Shown: positions 1 to 5,759, counted from the first letter of the stretch. The stretch is 7,112 nucleotides of DNA from an uncultured Clostridia bacterium (GCA_944381295.1 CALWKP010000074.1:1-7112), one strand, 5' to 3'. Numbers and translations: made by a program. Notes: generated by a model from the sequence alone, not told the origin.

Positions 1-188
1 AAAACCGGGATTTTTGTATGCCCGGACATCTCCTCGAGCATCACCACAGGTTCTTCCTTGCGGCGCCCGCGGCGAAGAGAGAGATAACATTTCCACACCA
101 CAAAAATAGACAGCAGCGGAACAATAATACGAATTGTATATAAGATTACTGAAATTACACTTTGTACCGTAGGGTCTTCCAGATTCAT
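1..188 (-). CDS. N-terminal part of a single-pass membrane protein, probably FHA-domain protein of a cell-division/cell-wall locus (partial)
   Basis: Sixty-two codons are visible before the gene leaves the left edge. The start is an ATG at 188-186 preceded by a perfect AGGAGG (201-196) with a 7-base spacer, and a good promoter lies upstream. Residues about 10-34 form one hydrophobic segment (VISVILYTIRIIVPLLSIFV and onward) followed by a basic stretch (LRRGRRK) typical of a membrane anchor with the rest in the cytoplasm. The following residues (MLEEMSGHTKIPV) resemble the linker and first strand entering an FHA phosphothreonine-binding domain in the membrane-anchored FHA proteins that clostridia carry beside ftsW/rodA and penicillin-binding-protein genes. 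That match is from memory and the diagnostic GRS/SxxH part of FHA lies outside the window, so function is inference. The existence of the gene is well supported; the family is not certain. Confidence 0.7.
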   Translation of the reverse strand, partial: MNLEDPTVQSVISVILYTIRIIVPLLSIFVVWKCYLSLRRGRRKEEPVVMLEEMSGHTKIPV

Positions 189-282
189 TGAGATTCCTCC
201 TTTCCGGAACAGCAAATCAAACTTCCGTCCACTTGCACGGCAGAAACAGTTCCGTCCAAAACAGTCTGTTTTTCTACGGACT

Positions 283-312
283 ATTATACAGGATAAAAAT
301 TCCTCTTGTAAA
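283..312 (-). promoter_or_regulatory. Sigma-A-type promoter for the membrane/FHA-like gene
   Basis: On the minus strand a -35 TTTACA (312-307) and a perfect -10 TATAAT (288-283) are separated by 18 bases. Transcription would begin near 276, giving an untranslated leader of roughly 88 bases before the ATG at 188. I see no convincing terminator between the kinase gene and this promoter, so some read-through from the kinase gene is possible. Confidence 0.7.
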
Positions 313-383
313 CGGAAGTAACAAAACTGGAAAGTTTCCGCGGCCAAATCAGCGTCGGGGAAATGCTTTCCGCACAGAGATCC

Positions 384-400
384 TTTTCCTGAAAGGAAAA
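384..400 (-). terminator. Weak hairpin just after the pyridoxamine kinase stop codon
   Basis: A 7-bp perfect inverted repeat, TTTTCCT (384-390) and AGGAAAA (394-400), with a 3-base loop sits two bases beyond the kinase stop codon. The stem is A/T-rich and no T-run follows it on the minus strand, so it is a poor intrinsic terminator. It may only protect the message 3' end or have no role. Confidence 0.25.
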
Positions 401-401
401 T

Positions 402-1259
402 TCACGATCCCAAGCCAAGCTCCGAGAGCAGACGGGGCAGTCCGGCTTCAAAATTCACGCCATACCGGGGGTCTGTCCCGGCGGAACGCGTCCGCTCAAT
501 ACTGCGGTAGGTGAAATCGACCGCCAGGCAAAGCGCTTGCTCCATGGTCTGCCCTTGCAGCAGCGATGCCAGCAGAACGCTGCCAAAAATATCCCCGGTT
601 CCCGGAAAGGACCCCTGCACCCTCGGGGAAAATGCAAACGAATATTCTCCGCATGCCGCATCATACCCGGCGGCGCCCAGGGAATCGCCGCTGAGCCATA
701 CCCCTGTGAGCACCACTCTTCTTGGTCCCAATCCTGCCAGACGGCGCAGCAGGTCCTGGATATATTCCCGGTCATACGGCCCGTCATAGAACTCTTCGCC
801 CAACAAAAGCGACGCCTCGGTAATATTCGGGAGAATAATATCCGCTTTCCCGCACAACTGACGCATCCCCTGCGCCATCTCCGGCGTACAGGCCGCATAC
901 AGCCGTCCATTATCCGCCATCACCGGGTCCACCAGAAACAGCGTATCCTTTCCCCGGAACAAATCCATGATCTGGGAAACTACCGAAATTTGTTCAAAAG
1001 ACCCGAGATATCCACTGTACACCGCGTCAAAGGATAACCCCAGATCATGCCAATGTTGGGCAATCGGCAGCATATCCGCTGTAAGATCCCGGTAAGTATA
1101 TCCGGGAAGTCCTCCGGTGTGTGTGGATAACAGTGCGGTTGGAATCACCGATGTCTGCACTCCGGCTGCCGAAAGAATCGGAAGAATCACAGTAAGGGAA
1201 CATTTTCCAAATCCTGAAATGTCATGAATTGCGGCAACACATTTTTGTGGATACAACAT
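402..1259 (-). CDS. pdxK: Pyridoxamine/pyridoxal kinase (PdxK/PdxY family, ribokinase-like fold)
   Basis: The 285-residue product should phosphorylate pyridoxamine, pyridoxal or pyridoxine with ATP in the cytoplasm, the salvage route to pyridoxal 5'-phosphate. Length matches the family. Visible motifs in order: HDISGFGKCSL near the N terminus (12-22, substrate pocket), TALLSTHTG (41-49), GYLGS (83-87), DPVMADNG (111-118), PNITEA (144-149), the FPGTGD anion-hole and catalytic motif (218-223, with D223 the expected base) and a C-terminal RYGVNFE (265-271) typical of clostridial members. The ATG at 1259 follows GAGGAG with only 3 bases of spacer; the next codon is TTG, which would give 6, so either may start translation. 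The gene has its own promoter and is not coupled to its neighbours. The closest alternative is ThiD-type hydroxymethylpyrimidine kinase, but the overall pattern fits the pyridoxamine kinase group better. The pdxK/pdxY choice of symbol is nominal. Confidence 0.92.
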   Translation of the reverse strand: MLYPQKCVAAIHDISGFGKCSLTVILPILSAAGVQTSVIPTALLSTHTGGLPGYTYRDLTADMLPIAQHWHDLGLSFDAVYSGYLGSFEQISVVSQIMDLFRGKDTLFLVDPVMADNGRLYAACTPEMAQGMRQLCGKADIILPNITEASLLLGEEFYDGPYDREYIQDLLRRLAGLGPRRVVLTGVWLSGDSLGAAGYDAACGEYSFAFSPRVQGSFPGTGDIFGSVLLASLLQGQTMEQALCLAVDFTYRSIERTRSAGTDPRYGVNFEAGLPRLLSELGLGS

Positions 1260-1262
1260 AAA

Positions 1263-1268
1263 CTCCTC
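1263..1268 (-). promoter_or_regulatory. Ribosome binding site of the pyridoxamine kinase gene, unusually close to the ATG
   Basis: GAGGAG (1268-1263) lies only 3 bases before the ATG at 1259-1257 and 6 bases before the following TTG at 1256-1254. No other purine-rich element is better placed. The true start could therefore be the TTG, shortening the protein by one residue. Confidence 0.55.
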
Positions 1269-1373
1269 ACTTTACTATAAACGAAATTGTACGAATCTAT
1301 TCTACAAATTTGCTTTCTTCCATATCCTGTCCCAAACCGAGTCAGTCTGCGGATGAGTTGTTATCCTGCACAG

Positions 1374-1402
1374 AGCATACCTGTAAAAATTATAGCATAC
1401 CT
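1374..1402 (-). repeat. 9-bp direct repeat over the kinase promoter, candidate operator
   Basis: AGGTATGCT occurs twice on the minus strand, at 1402-1394 and 1382-1374, exactly 20 bases apart (about two helical turns). The first copy overlaps the extended -10 element and the second covers the predicted transcription start. MocR-type regulators of vitamin B6 and GABA genes (PdxR, GabR) are known to bind direct repeats, which makes this a plausible operator. No regulator gene is in the window and the assignment is inference. Confidence 0.35.
1389..1397 (-). promoter_or_regulatory. Extended -10 promoter for the pyridoxamine kinase gene
   Basis: The minus strand reads TGCTATAAT (1397-1389), an extended -10 with a consensus hexamer. 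The nearest -35-like sequence, TTGACG (1413-1408), is only 13 bases away, too close to be a normal -35, so the promoter probably relies on the extended -10. Transcription would start near 1382 and leave a leader of about 120 bases. I see no recognisable riboswitch in that leader. Confidence 0.6.
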
Positions 1403-1434
1403 ATCCACGTCAAAAGCAAAGTTTTTGTGAACAC

Positions 1435-1475
1435 AAAAAGATTCCGGCTTCCTGATCTCTCTGGCGCCGGAATCT
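1435..1475 (-). terminator. Intrinsic terminator of the MATE gene
   Basis: A 10-bp perfect stem, AGATTCCGGC (1439-1448) with GCCGGAATCT (1466-1475), closes a 17-base loop. Reading along the minus strand it is followed at once by a run of T residues (1439-1435), partly shared with the stem base. It lies 27 bases beyond the MATE stop codon. The T-run side also forms one arm of a second palindrome at 1422-1439. Confidence 0.8.
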
Positions 1476-1501
1476 CCTGATTTTCTCAGTTTTCTGCTGT
1501 A

Positions 1502-2872
1502 CTAAATTTCATCGCGCGTGACGCTGCGCACCCACCGGCTCCCTCGGATTCGATACCAACAAATAAACGTTTTCAGCATTTCATCCGACTTAAACACCGC
1601 ATAAATGACGAGGACGGGCAATTTCAAAGCCAAACCGGCTACAAATCCCAACGGGACCGCGACACCCCACAGCGTAATGATCTCGATGAGCATACAGAAC
1701 CTGGTATCGCCGCTTCCGCGCAGGATGCCAACGATCGAAACCCCGCAATTGGATACAAAAAATACGACAATAGCGGTGATAAGCAGCATTTCTTTGGCAA
1801 GGACCTTGGTTTCCGCCGACACATTGTAAAAATCCACCATCACGTCGCGGCATAACAAGATCACTGCCGCCGAACAGATGCCCATAATGACAGCAAAATA
1901 TTTCATCGTTTTCCCGCGCCGTTCCGCAAGGTCTAAATCGCCTTCCCCGATGGTCTTTCCGATAATGACAGCGGTCGCATTCGCCACCCCGAAGATAACA
2001 ATCGTAGCCATCTGCTGGATGACGCCGATAATCGCATTTGCCGATACTGCCAAGGTGCTCACTCTGCCAAACAGCACCGACTGCATGGCAATCCCCATCG
2101 ACCACACAACTTCATTTACCGCTACGGGCGTACAATATTTTCTCAAATCCATCGACAGGACTTTGCTTTTCAGCATCAGGTCCTTTGGCCGGAATTTCAA
2201 GCGATCCTCAATAAAGAACACATAAATCACAACAATCAGGAATTCTACGACTTTTGCAATTGTCGTAGCGATCGCCGCACCTTTGATTTCCAGTCTGGGA
2301 GCACCGAATTTTCCAAAAATCAACATATAATTGAAAAATCCGTTCGTCACCAGACTGACCGCATTGGCAACCACGGCAATCCGCACCTTTTCCACACTGC
2401 GCAGAAGCATCGTCAAAGAGTTTGACACGCCAAAGAAAAAGTACATATATCCCACATAACGCAAATACTCTTCGCCGGCCGCGATCACTTCCGGGTCATT
2501 GGAAAATATCATCATCACCTGTGCCGGGAATACCAGCACGATCACCGACAAAATCAATCCTACCACCGTGACCAGGCGGGTAACCGTAGCAATAATAATT
2601 TTGATTGGTTGGAGTTCTTTTTTCCCCCAGTACTGCGCAGTCAACACCGCAGAACCTCCGGCCAGTCCAAAAATGAACAGGGAATACACATTAAAAATCT
2701 GCGTTCCCAAAGAGGATGCTGTCAATGGAACATCCCCCAATTCCCCGAGCATAATGGTGTCCAATATCTGCGTAAGAAAGACCAGCAGATTCTGCAAGGC
2801 TACCGGAATCGCAATGGTAACGATCATTCGGAATAGCTCTTTATCCCGCGGCATCTTGCGAATGTTTTGCAT
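1502..2872 (-). CDS. MATE-family multidrug/sodium antiporter-type efflux transporter
   Basis: The 456-residue product is a polytopic inner-membrane protein with about 12 hydrophobic segments in two similar halves, the usual size for MATE transporters, which export drugs or metabolites in exchange for Na+ or H+. Visible family features are LDTIMLG (37-43) in the first helix region, QYWGKK (80-85) after the second, a first-half LRS (157-159), the GAAIAT turn (198-203) and the second-half LRGSGDTR (384-391), with a basic cytoplasmic tail. I chose the ATG at 2872: an in-frame ATG at 2944 would add 24 residues but lies upstream of the predicted transcription start, inside the promoter spacer. Before ATG-2872 are GGGGG (3-base spacer) and AGGAAAGG (10-base spacer), so the ribosome site is not ideal. 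It has its own promoter and terminator. Substrate cannot be told from sequence; the clade may include toxin, drug or metabolite exporters. Confidence 0.95.
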   Translation of the reverse strand: MQNIRKMPRDKELFRMIVTIAIPVALQNLLVFLTQILDTIMLGELGDVPLTASSLGTQIFNVYSLFIFGLAGGSAVLTAQYWGKKELQPIKIIIATVTRLVTVVGLILSVIVLVFPAQVMMIFSNDPEVIAAGEEYLRYVGYMYFFFGVSNSLTMLLRSVEKVRIAVVANAVSLVTNGFFNYMLIFGKFGAPRLEIKGAAIATTIAKVVEFLIVVIYVFFIEDRLKFRPKDLMLKSKVLSMDLRKYCTPVAVNEVVWSMGIAMQSVLFGRVSTLAVSANAIIGVIQQMATIVIFGVANATAVIIGKTIGEGDLDLAERRGKTMKYFAVIMGICSAAVILLCRDVMVDFYNVSAETKVLAKEMLLITAIVVFFVSNCGVSIVGILRGSGDTRFCMLIEIITLWGVAVPLGFVAGLALKLPVLVIYAVFKSDEMLKTFICWYRIRGSRWVRSVTRDEI

Positions 2873-2894
2873 AATCCCCCAACCTTTCCTCAAA

Positions 2895-2911
2895 ATTCCC
2901 GGGAATCCCGG
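2895..2911. promoter_or_regulatory. Overlapping palindromes downstream of the MATE promoter, candidate operator
   Basis: ATTCCCGGGAAT (2895-2906) is a perfect 12-bp palindrome and CCGGGA-A-TCCCGG (2899-2911) is a second one sharing its bases. They lie roughly 7-23 bases after the predicted start of transcription (about 2918), a position where a bound repressor would block the gene. The loops are too small for the RNA to fold on these symmetries, which favours a DNA-binding role. No regulator is identified. Confidence 0.3.
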
Positions 2912-2924
2912 TGCAAACAACGTC

Positions 2925-2954
2925 AGTGTACCACATGCGCACACGAACTGTCAA
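2925..2954 (-). promoter_or_regulatory. Strong sigma-A-type promoter for the MATE gene
   Basis: The minus strand has a perfect -35 TTGACA (2954-2949), an 18-base spacer and -10 TACACT (2930-2925) preceded by TGG, an extended -10. Transcription should start near 2918, leaving a leader of about 46 bases. This placement decides the MATE start codon, since the longer reading frame begins at 2944, inside this promoter. Confidence 0.8.
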
Positions 2955-3052
2955 TACAGAATGGGAAGTATGCGGAAACACCACAAATATCGGATAAAAT
3001 CCCACGACTCCTTCCAAACGCACATTCCTGTCAAATCGCAGCTTGACAAGAC

Positions 3053-3089
3053 AAAACCGGAGACGGGATAGCATCCCGTCTCCGGTTTT
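3053..3089 (-). terminator. Long perfect hairpin terminator downstream of htrA (works in either direction)
   Basis: A 17-bp perfect stem, 3053-3069 with 3073-3089, encloses a 3-base loop. The core is GACGGGAT/ATCCCGTC with CCGG pairs and an AAAA/TTTT base, so an intrinsic terminator forms on both strands. It lies 65 bases past the htrA stop codon and about 100 bases upstream of the MATE -35. It should isolate the MATE promoter from htrA transcription. Confidence 0.9.
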
Positions 3090-3154
3090 AAGAGGAGAAA
3101 ATTATGAAAAGTGTACTTATTATCAATAAGGAGAAAAAGGACGAAAAACTTTAC

Positions 3155-4582
3155 TTATCCTTCTGTGGATTCCACCAGCGTAACTTCGGCGGTAAATGTT
3201 GTACCAGATTGTGGACGTACCACCGTCAAAGTTACCGTATCACCAGCAGATTTATCTTTAATGACACTCTTAATGGTATTGGAAGAAGTCACACTCTGAC
3301 CATCAATTGCGGTAATCACATCGCCGCTCTTCACACCTGCGGAAGATACAGACTGGTTGCTGATCGAATCAACATACATACCAACCGGGAGTCCATAGAA
3401 CCTGGAAACCAGACTGTCAATAAACTGTCCGGAAATACCAAGCATCGGACGGTCTTTCACATAACCATAAGCTTTCAAGTCACTGATAATCGGCTGTGCT
3501 GTATTGATCGGGATTGCAAAACCAATTCCTTCAAAGGAAGTATCTACAATTTTTGCTGAGTTGATCCCTACTACCTGACCGTACATATTGACCAGTGCAC
3601 CGCCCGAGTTACCAGGGTTGATTGCGGCATCTGTCTGGATATACGCCATCGAAGTACCGGTAGAAGAATCTGTCATTTCACGGTTCAGGGCCGAAACATA
3701 ACCAATGGTAACACTGGAATTAAATTCCATACCGCCTGGGTTACCAACTGCAATCACCTGGTCGGCTACCTGAAGAGAATCCGAATCGCCAAATTCGGCT
3801 GGTGTCAGACCGGTTGCATCAATTTTGATCAGAGCAAGATCGGTAATTTCATCGCTGCCGATCAGTTCCGCTTCATATTTCTGTCCGTCGGAAGTAATGA
3901 CCGCCAATGAAGTTGCACCTTCTACCACATGCGCATTGGTAATAATATACCCATCTTCGCTTGCGATAATTCCGGAACCTTCACCCGCCGGAGAAACATA
4001 GCTGTCTGTCTCAGTGGACGCGCCCTGGAAGCCAAACGACTGCTGTACCTGATAGTTCTGGATACACACAACCGACGGGATTACTTTTGCTGCAATTTCC
4101 TGAAGAGTCATCTGTCCGTCAACAGCTGTCGGCGTTACCGAACTGTTATCCACTTTTGTAATGGTAAACGCCGGTGTACCGCCATTCACCTGCAAGGAAA
4201 TATATCCGTTATTGACCAGTGATACAAATCCTGCAATGGATCCAGCAGAAATAATGCAGCAAGCAAGCACGCCGCATACGGCGGAAAGCACAATCTTTTT
4301 TGCCTTGCCCGGCTTTTTCTCTTTCGGAGCCTTTTGCGGCTGTGGTGCCCATTGCGGTCCGTTATTGTTATGATAGGAACGATAATTTTCGCCCTGCCAA
4401 TAAGTCGGAGTCGGCTGCTGCCATCCGTTGTTCTGCGTGTTCGAGTAGGAATTCTGCGAAGCATTTTGTTGGGAAGTTTCTGTCTGGTGCAGATCTGTGG
4501 ACTGCATATTGCTGTCCGGCATACGGTTATCAGAGCCGCTGTTTTCATTCGGATTATATTGATTATCATAAGGTGTATACAT
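3155..4582 (-). CDS. htrA: HtrA/DegP-type membrane-anchored serine protease with C-terminal PDZ domain
   Basis: The 475-residue protein is a quality-control protease that degrades misfolded proteins outside the membrane. Layout: residues 1-80, hydrophilic and rich in Asn, Gln, Ser and Tyr, presumably cytoplasmic; a lysine-rich patch (84-96); one membrane anchor (about 97-123); a trypsin-like protease domain (about 158-370); and one PDZ domain (about 378-468). The catalytic triad is intact: H218 in TNAHVV, D248 in TDLALIKI and S326 in GNSGGAL, with the oxyanion context INPGNSGG. The start ATG at 4582 has AAAGGA (4597-4592) 9 bases upstream. A single PDZ domain and a membrane anchor match Gram-positive HtrA rather than E. 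coli DegP, which has a signal peptide and two PDZ domains. It is monocistronic, with a long hairpin terminator downstream and a promoter carrying phased repeats like those of secretion-stress regulation. No two-component system is in the window. Family assignment is secure; natural substrates are unknown. Confidence 0.97.
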   Translation of the reverse strand: MYTPYDNQYNPNENSGSDNRMPDSNMQSTDLHQTETSQQNASQNSYSNTQNNGWQQPTPTYWQGENYRSYHNNNGPQWAPQPQKAPKEKKPGKAKKIVLSAVCGVLACCIISAGSIAGFVSLVNNGYISLQVNGGTPAFTITKVDNSSVTPTAVDGQMTLQEIAAKVIPSVVCIQNYQVQQSFGFQGASTETDSYVSPAGEGSGIIASEDGYIITNAHVVEGATSLAVITSDGQKYEAELIGSDEITDLALIKIDATGLTPAEFGDSDSLQVADQVIAVGNPGGMEFNSSVTIGYVSALNREMTDSSTGTSMAYIQTDAAINPGNSGGALVNMYGQVVGINSAKIVDTSFEGIGFAIPINTAQPIISDLKAYGYVKDRPMLGISGQFIDSLVSRFYGLPVGMYVDSISNQSVSSAGVKSGDVITAIDGQSVTSSNTIKSVIKDKSAGDTVTLTVVRPQSGTTFTAEVTLVESTEG

Positions 4583-4635
4583 AACACATCGTCCTTTCGT
4601 TTGTTCTTTCAGCCCTCTTCATTTGCTATGCTTTT

Positions 4636-4669
4636 ATTATGCTTCGAAGTTATGAAAAGATTGTGAAAT
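4636..4669 (-). promoter_or_regulatory. htrA promoter with two phased TTTTCATA-like octamers (candidate CssR-type site)
   Basis: The minus strand has a -10-like CATAAT (4641-4636) with no good -35 at the right distance (ACAATC at 4664-4659, 17-base spacer). Over that weak -35 lie ATTTCACA (4669-4662) and TTTTCATA (4658-4651), two related octamers exactly 11 bases apart. OmpR-family regulators bind such one-turn direct repeats, and I recall repeated TTTTCATA-like octamers upstream of Bacillus subtilis htrA and htrB under CssR control. A weak -35 overlapped by an activator site is the expected arrangement. Start near 4629, leader about 46 bases. Confidence 0.5.
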
Positions 4670-4814
4670 CCCTTCATATTTTTTATGACGGAAGCGAAAA
4701 GAAAATGTTACACAAAAGCCGCTGGACAACATAAAAACATAAAATCCCTACTAAGCATGTCTGTCCCATCTCTGTTACTGGATATTTTACTGCTCATACT
4801 TGGAAAATATTTTC

Positions 4815-4845
4815 AAAAAAATACCGCAGGCAATCTGCCTGCGGT
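4815..4845 (-). terminator. Strong intrinsic terminator closing the ECF gene / hairpin-array transcript
   Basis: A 10-bp perfect stem, ACCGCAGGCA (4823-4832) with TGCCTGCGGT (4836-4845), has a 3-base loop. On the minus strand it is followed by A and then seven T residues (4821-4815). It ends any transcript running from the ECF gene through the hairpin array and insulates the htrA promoter about 145 bases further on. The stretch between it and the htrA promoter (4670-4814) holds nothing else I recognise. Confidence 0.9.
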
Positions 4846-4849
4846 CAGC

Positions 4850-4861
4850 TTGTAGAAAAAG
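4850..4861. repeat. 12-mer TTGTAGAAAAAG, copy 1, next to the terminator of region A
   Basis: TTGTAGAAAAAG on the plus strand lies 4 bases from the stem of the terminator at 4823-4845. An identical copy occurs at 5934-5945 beside the other intergenic terminator. On the minus strand both read CTTTTTCTACAA followed by a hairpin and a T-run. Confidence 0.6.
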
Positions 4862-4904
4862 ATTTTTGAAAGTTCCAATTGCAAAAAACGGTAAAAATTT
4901 TTCA

Positions 4905-5118
4905 GGGAACCTCTCGCTAGGGTTCCCCACGCCGAAACAGTCCCCCGGACTGTTTCGGCTCCCCTCCTGAGCTTTTTTCTCAGGAACACAGGTTCCGCCC
5001 GTTGCGACGGGCAGTCAAAAGGAGCGCTGCCCTTTTGGAATACCCGTGTCTACGCTCCCGCTCAGGTCGGCGCCTTGTTTGTGCGCCACGGTCGCACGGC
5101 ACCCTTTTGACAAAGGGG
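4905..5118. repeat. Array of seven hairpins; palindromic repeat element or structured RNA
   Basis: This GC-rich stretch between A/T-rich flanks contains near head-to-tail inverted repeats: GGGAACC/GGTTCCC (4905-4911, 4921-4927); GCCGAAACAGTCC/GGACTGTTTCGGC (4931-4943, 4947-4959, 13 bp, loop CCC); TCCTGAG/CTCAGGA (4965-4971, 4979-4985); GCCCGT/ACGGGC (4997-5002, 5007-5012); CAAAAGG/CCTTTTG (5016-5022, 5031-5037); GGCGC/GCGCC (5069-5073, 5083-5087); and CCCTTT/AAAGGG (5102-5107, 5112-5117). No credible reading frame covers it. It lies between the ECF stop codon and a terminator, so it would be transcribed as part of a long 3' untranslated region. It could be a MITE/REP-like multicopy repeat or a structured RNA; the sequence alone does not decide. 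I match it to no named RNA family. Confidence 0.6.
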
Positions 5119-5181
5119 AACGAAAACTTTAAGCTGCAAAAAATATTGCACATTTTTTCCTTTTGGGGATTTTACTAAGAT

Positions 5182-5751
5182 TTAACTGAATTTCTGGAGC
5201 AAATGGCTGCGGTTAAGCGATTTCCGGATCACGATACAAAGCGGAACTGACGCAATGACCGCTATCACTGCATTTGAACCGGATACTACAAATTTTGTCC
5301 AGACGATTGCCATAGCAGGAGCAAATTCCATACCGAGCAGCATATTCTCCACAAATCCTTTGAAGAGATACAACACCAGGTAGGTAAGCGATCCTGCTGC
5401 GGCAGCCAGAAACAGGAACCCGATATTTTTCCCCGGATGTTGGCTAATCCCGGAAATTTTTCCGCAAGTAAACGCCATCAGGAATTTAAATAAAAAAGTA
5501 AAGGGGGCACCTGCAAGGTGCATAGGATTCAAGACATCAAAGAAAAAGGAACCAATTCCGGCAGCTAGTCCGCCACGGACAGGACCGAGTAAAAACCCGG
5601 AAAGCAGACAGAACACATTTCCTAAGTGCAGACGAGTATCGGGGCCAACCGGCAGCGGGATAGAAATCTGAAACATGGAAGAAATCAGGACGAGCGCTGC
5701 CATCAAGCCGGTAACAGAAATCTGAAGAATGGTAGATTGTTTTTTATCCAT
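5182..5751 (-). CDS. ECF-type transporter substrate-binding membrane component (S-component), vitamin or other micronutrient uptake
   Basis: The 189-residue protein is strongly hydrophobic, with about six membrane segments (around residues 9-30, 42-58, 59-72, 84-98, 110-130 and 150-175), the size and pattern of the small S-components that capture a vitamin and dock on a shared EcfT-EcfA-EcfA' energizing module. Typical sequence includes the first helix ISVTGLMAALVLI (11-23) and the RLHLGNVFCLLSGFLLGP stretch (40-57) followed by GGLAAGIGSFFFD (60-72), which resembles the general ECF substrate-specific family. I chose ATG-5751 because a perfect AGGAGG (5765-5760) lies 8 bases before it; the upstream ATG at 5787 has no ribosome site. 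No EcfA or EcfT gene is in the window, so it presumably uses modules encoded elsewhere. Substrate is unknown; a link to vitamin B6 because of the kinase 4 kb away would be speculation. Confidence 0.85.
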   Translation of the reverse strand: MDKKQSTILQISVTGLMAALVLISSMFQISIPLPVGPDTRLHLGNVFCLLSGFLLGPVRGGLAAGIGSFFFDVLNPMHLAGAPFTFLFKFLMAFTCGKISGISQHPGKNIGFLFLAAAAGSLTYLVLYLFKGFVENMLLGMEFAPAMAIVWTKFVVSGSNAVIAVIASVPLCIVIRKSLNRSHLLQKFS

Positions 5752-5759
5752 GGGAAATT

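Noticed and set aside
3029..3048. TGTCAA-8-TTGACA inverted repeat upstream of the MATE promoter
   Set aside because: It looks like two facing -35 elements, but neither has a -10 at a suitable distance (one would fall in the terminator stem). Probably chance; an operator role cannot be supported.
3104..3559. Plus-strand frame with an AGGAG 7 bases before its ATG, antisense to the htrA 3' end
   Set aside because: The product has no recognisable domain or composition, overlaps some 400 bases of a secure htrA gene on the opposite strand, and has no promoter except the unlikely terminator hairpin in front of it. The ribosome-like site is probably chance.
4813..5049. Minus-strand frame of 78 open codons through the hairpin array and the terminator
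   Set aside because: It follows an in-frame stop at 5052-5050, contains no ATG, has no ribosome site and runs through the terminator stem. Open only by chance or because the repeat happens to lack stops.
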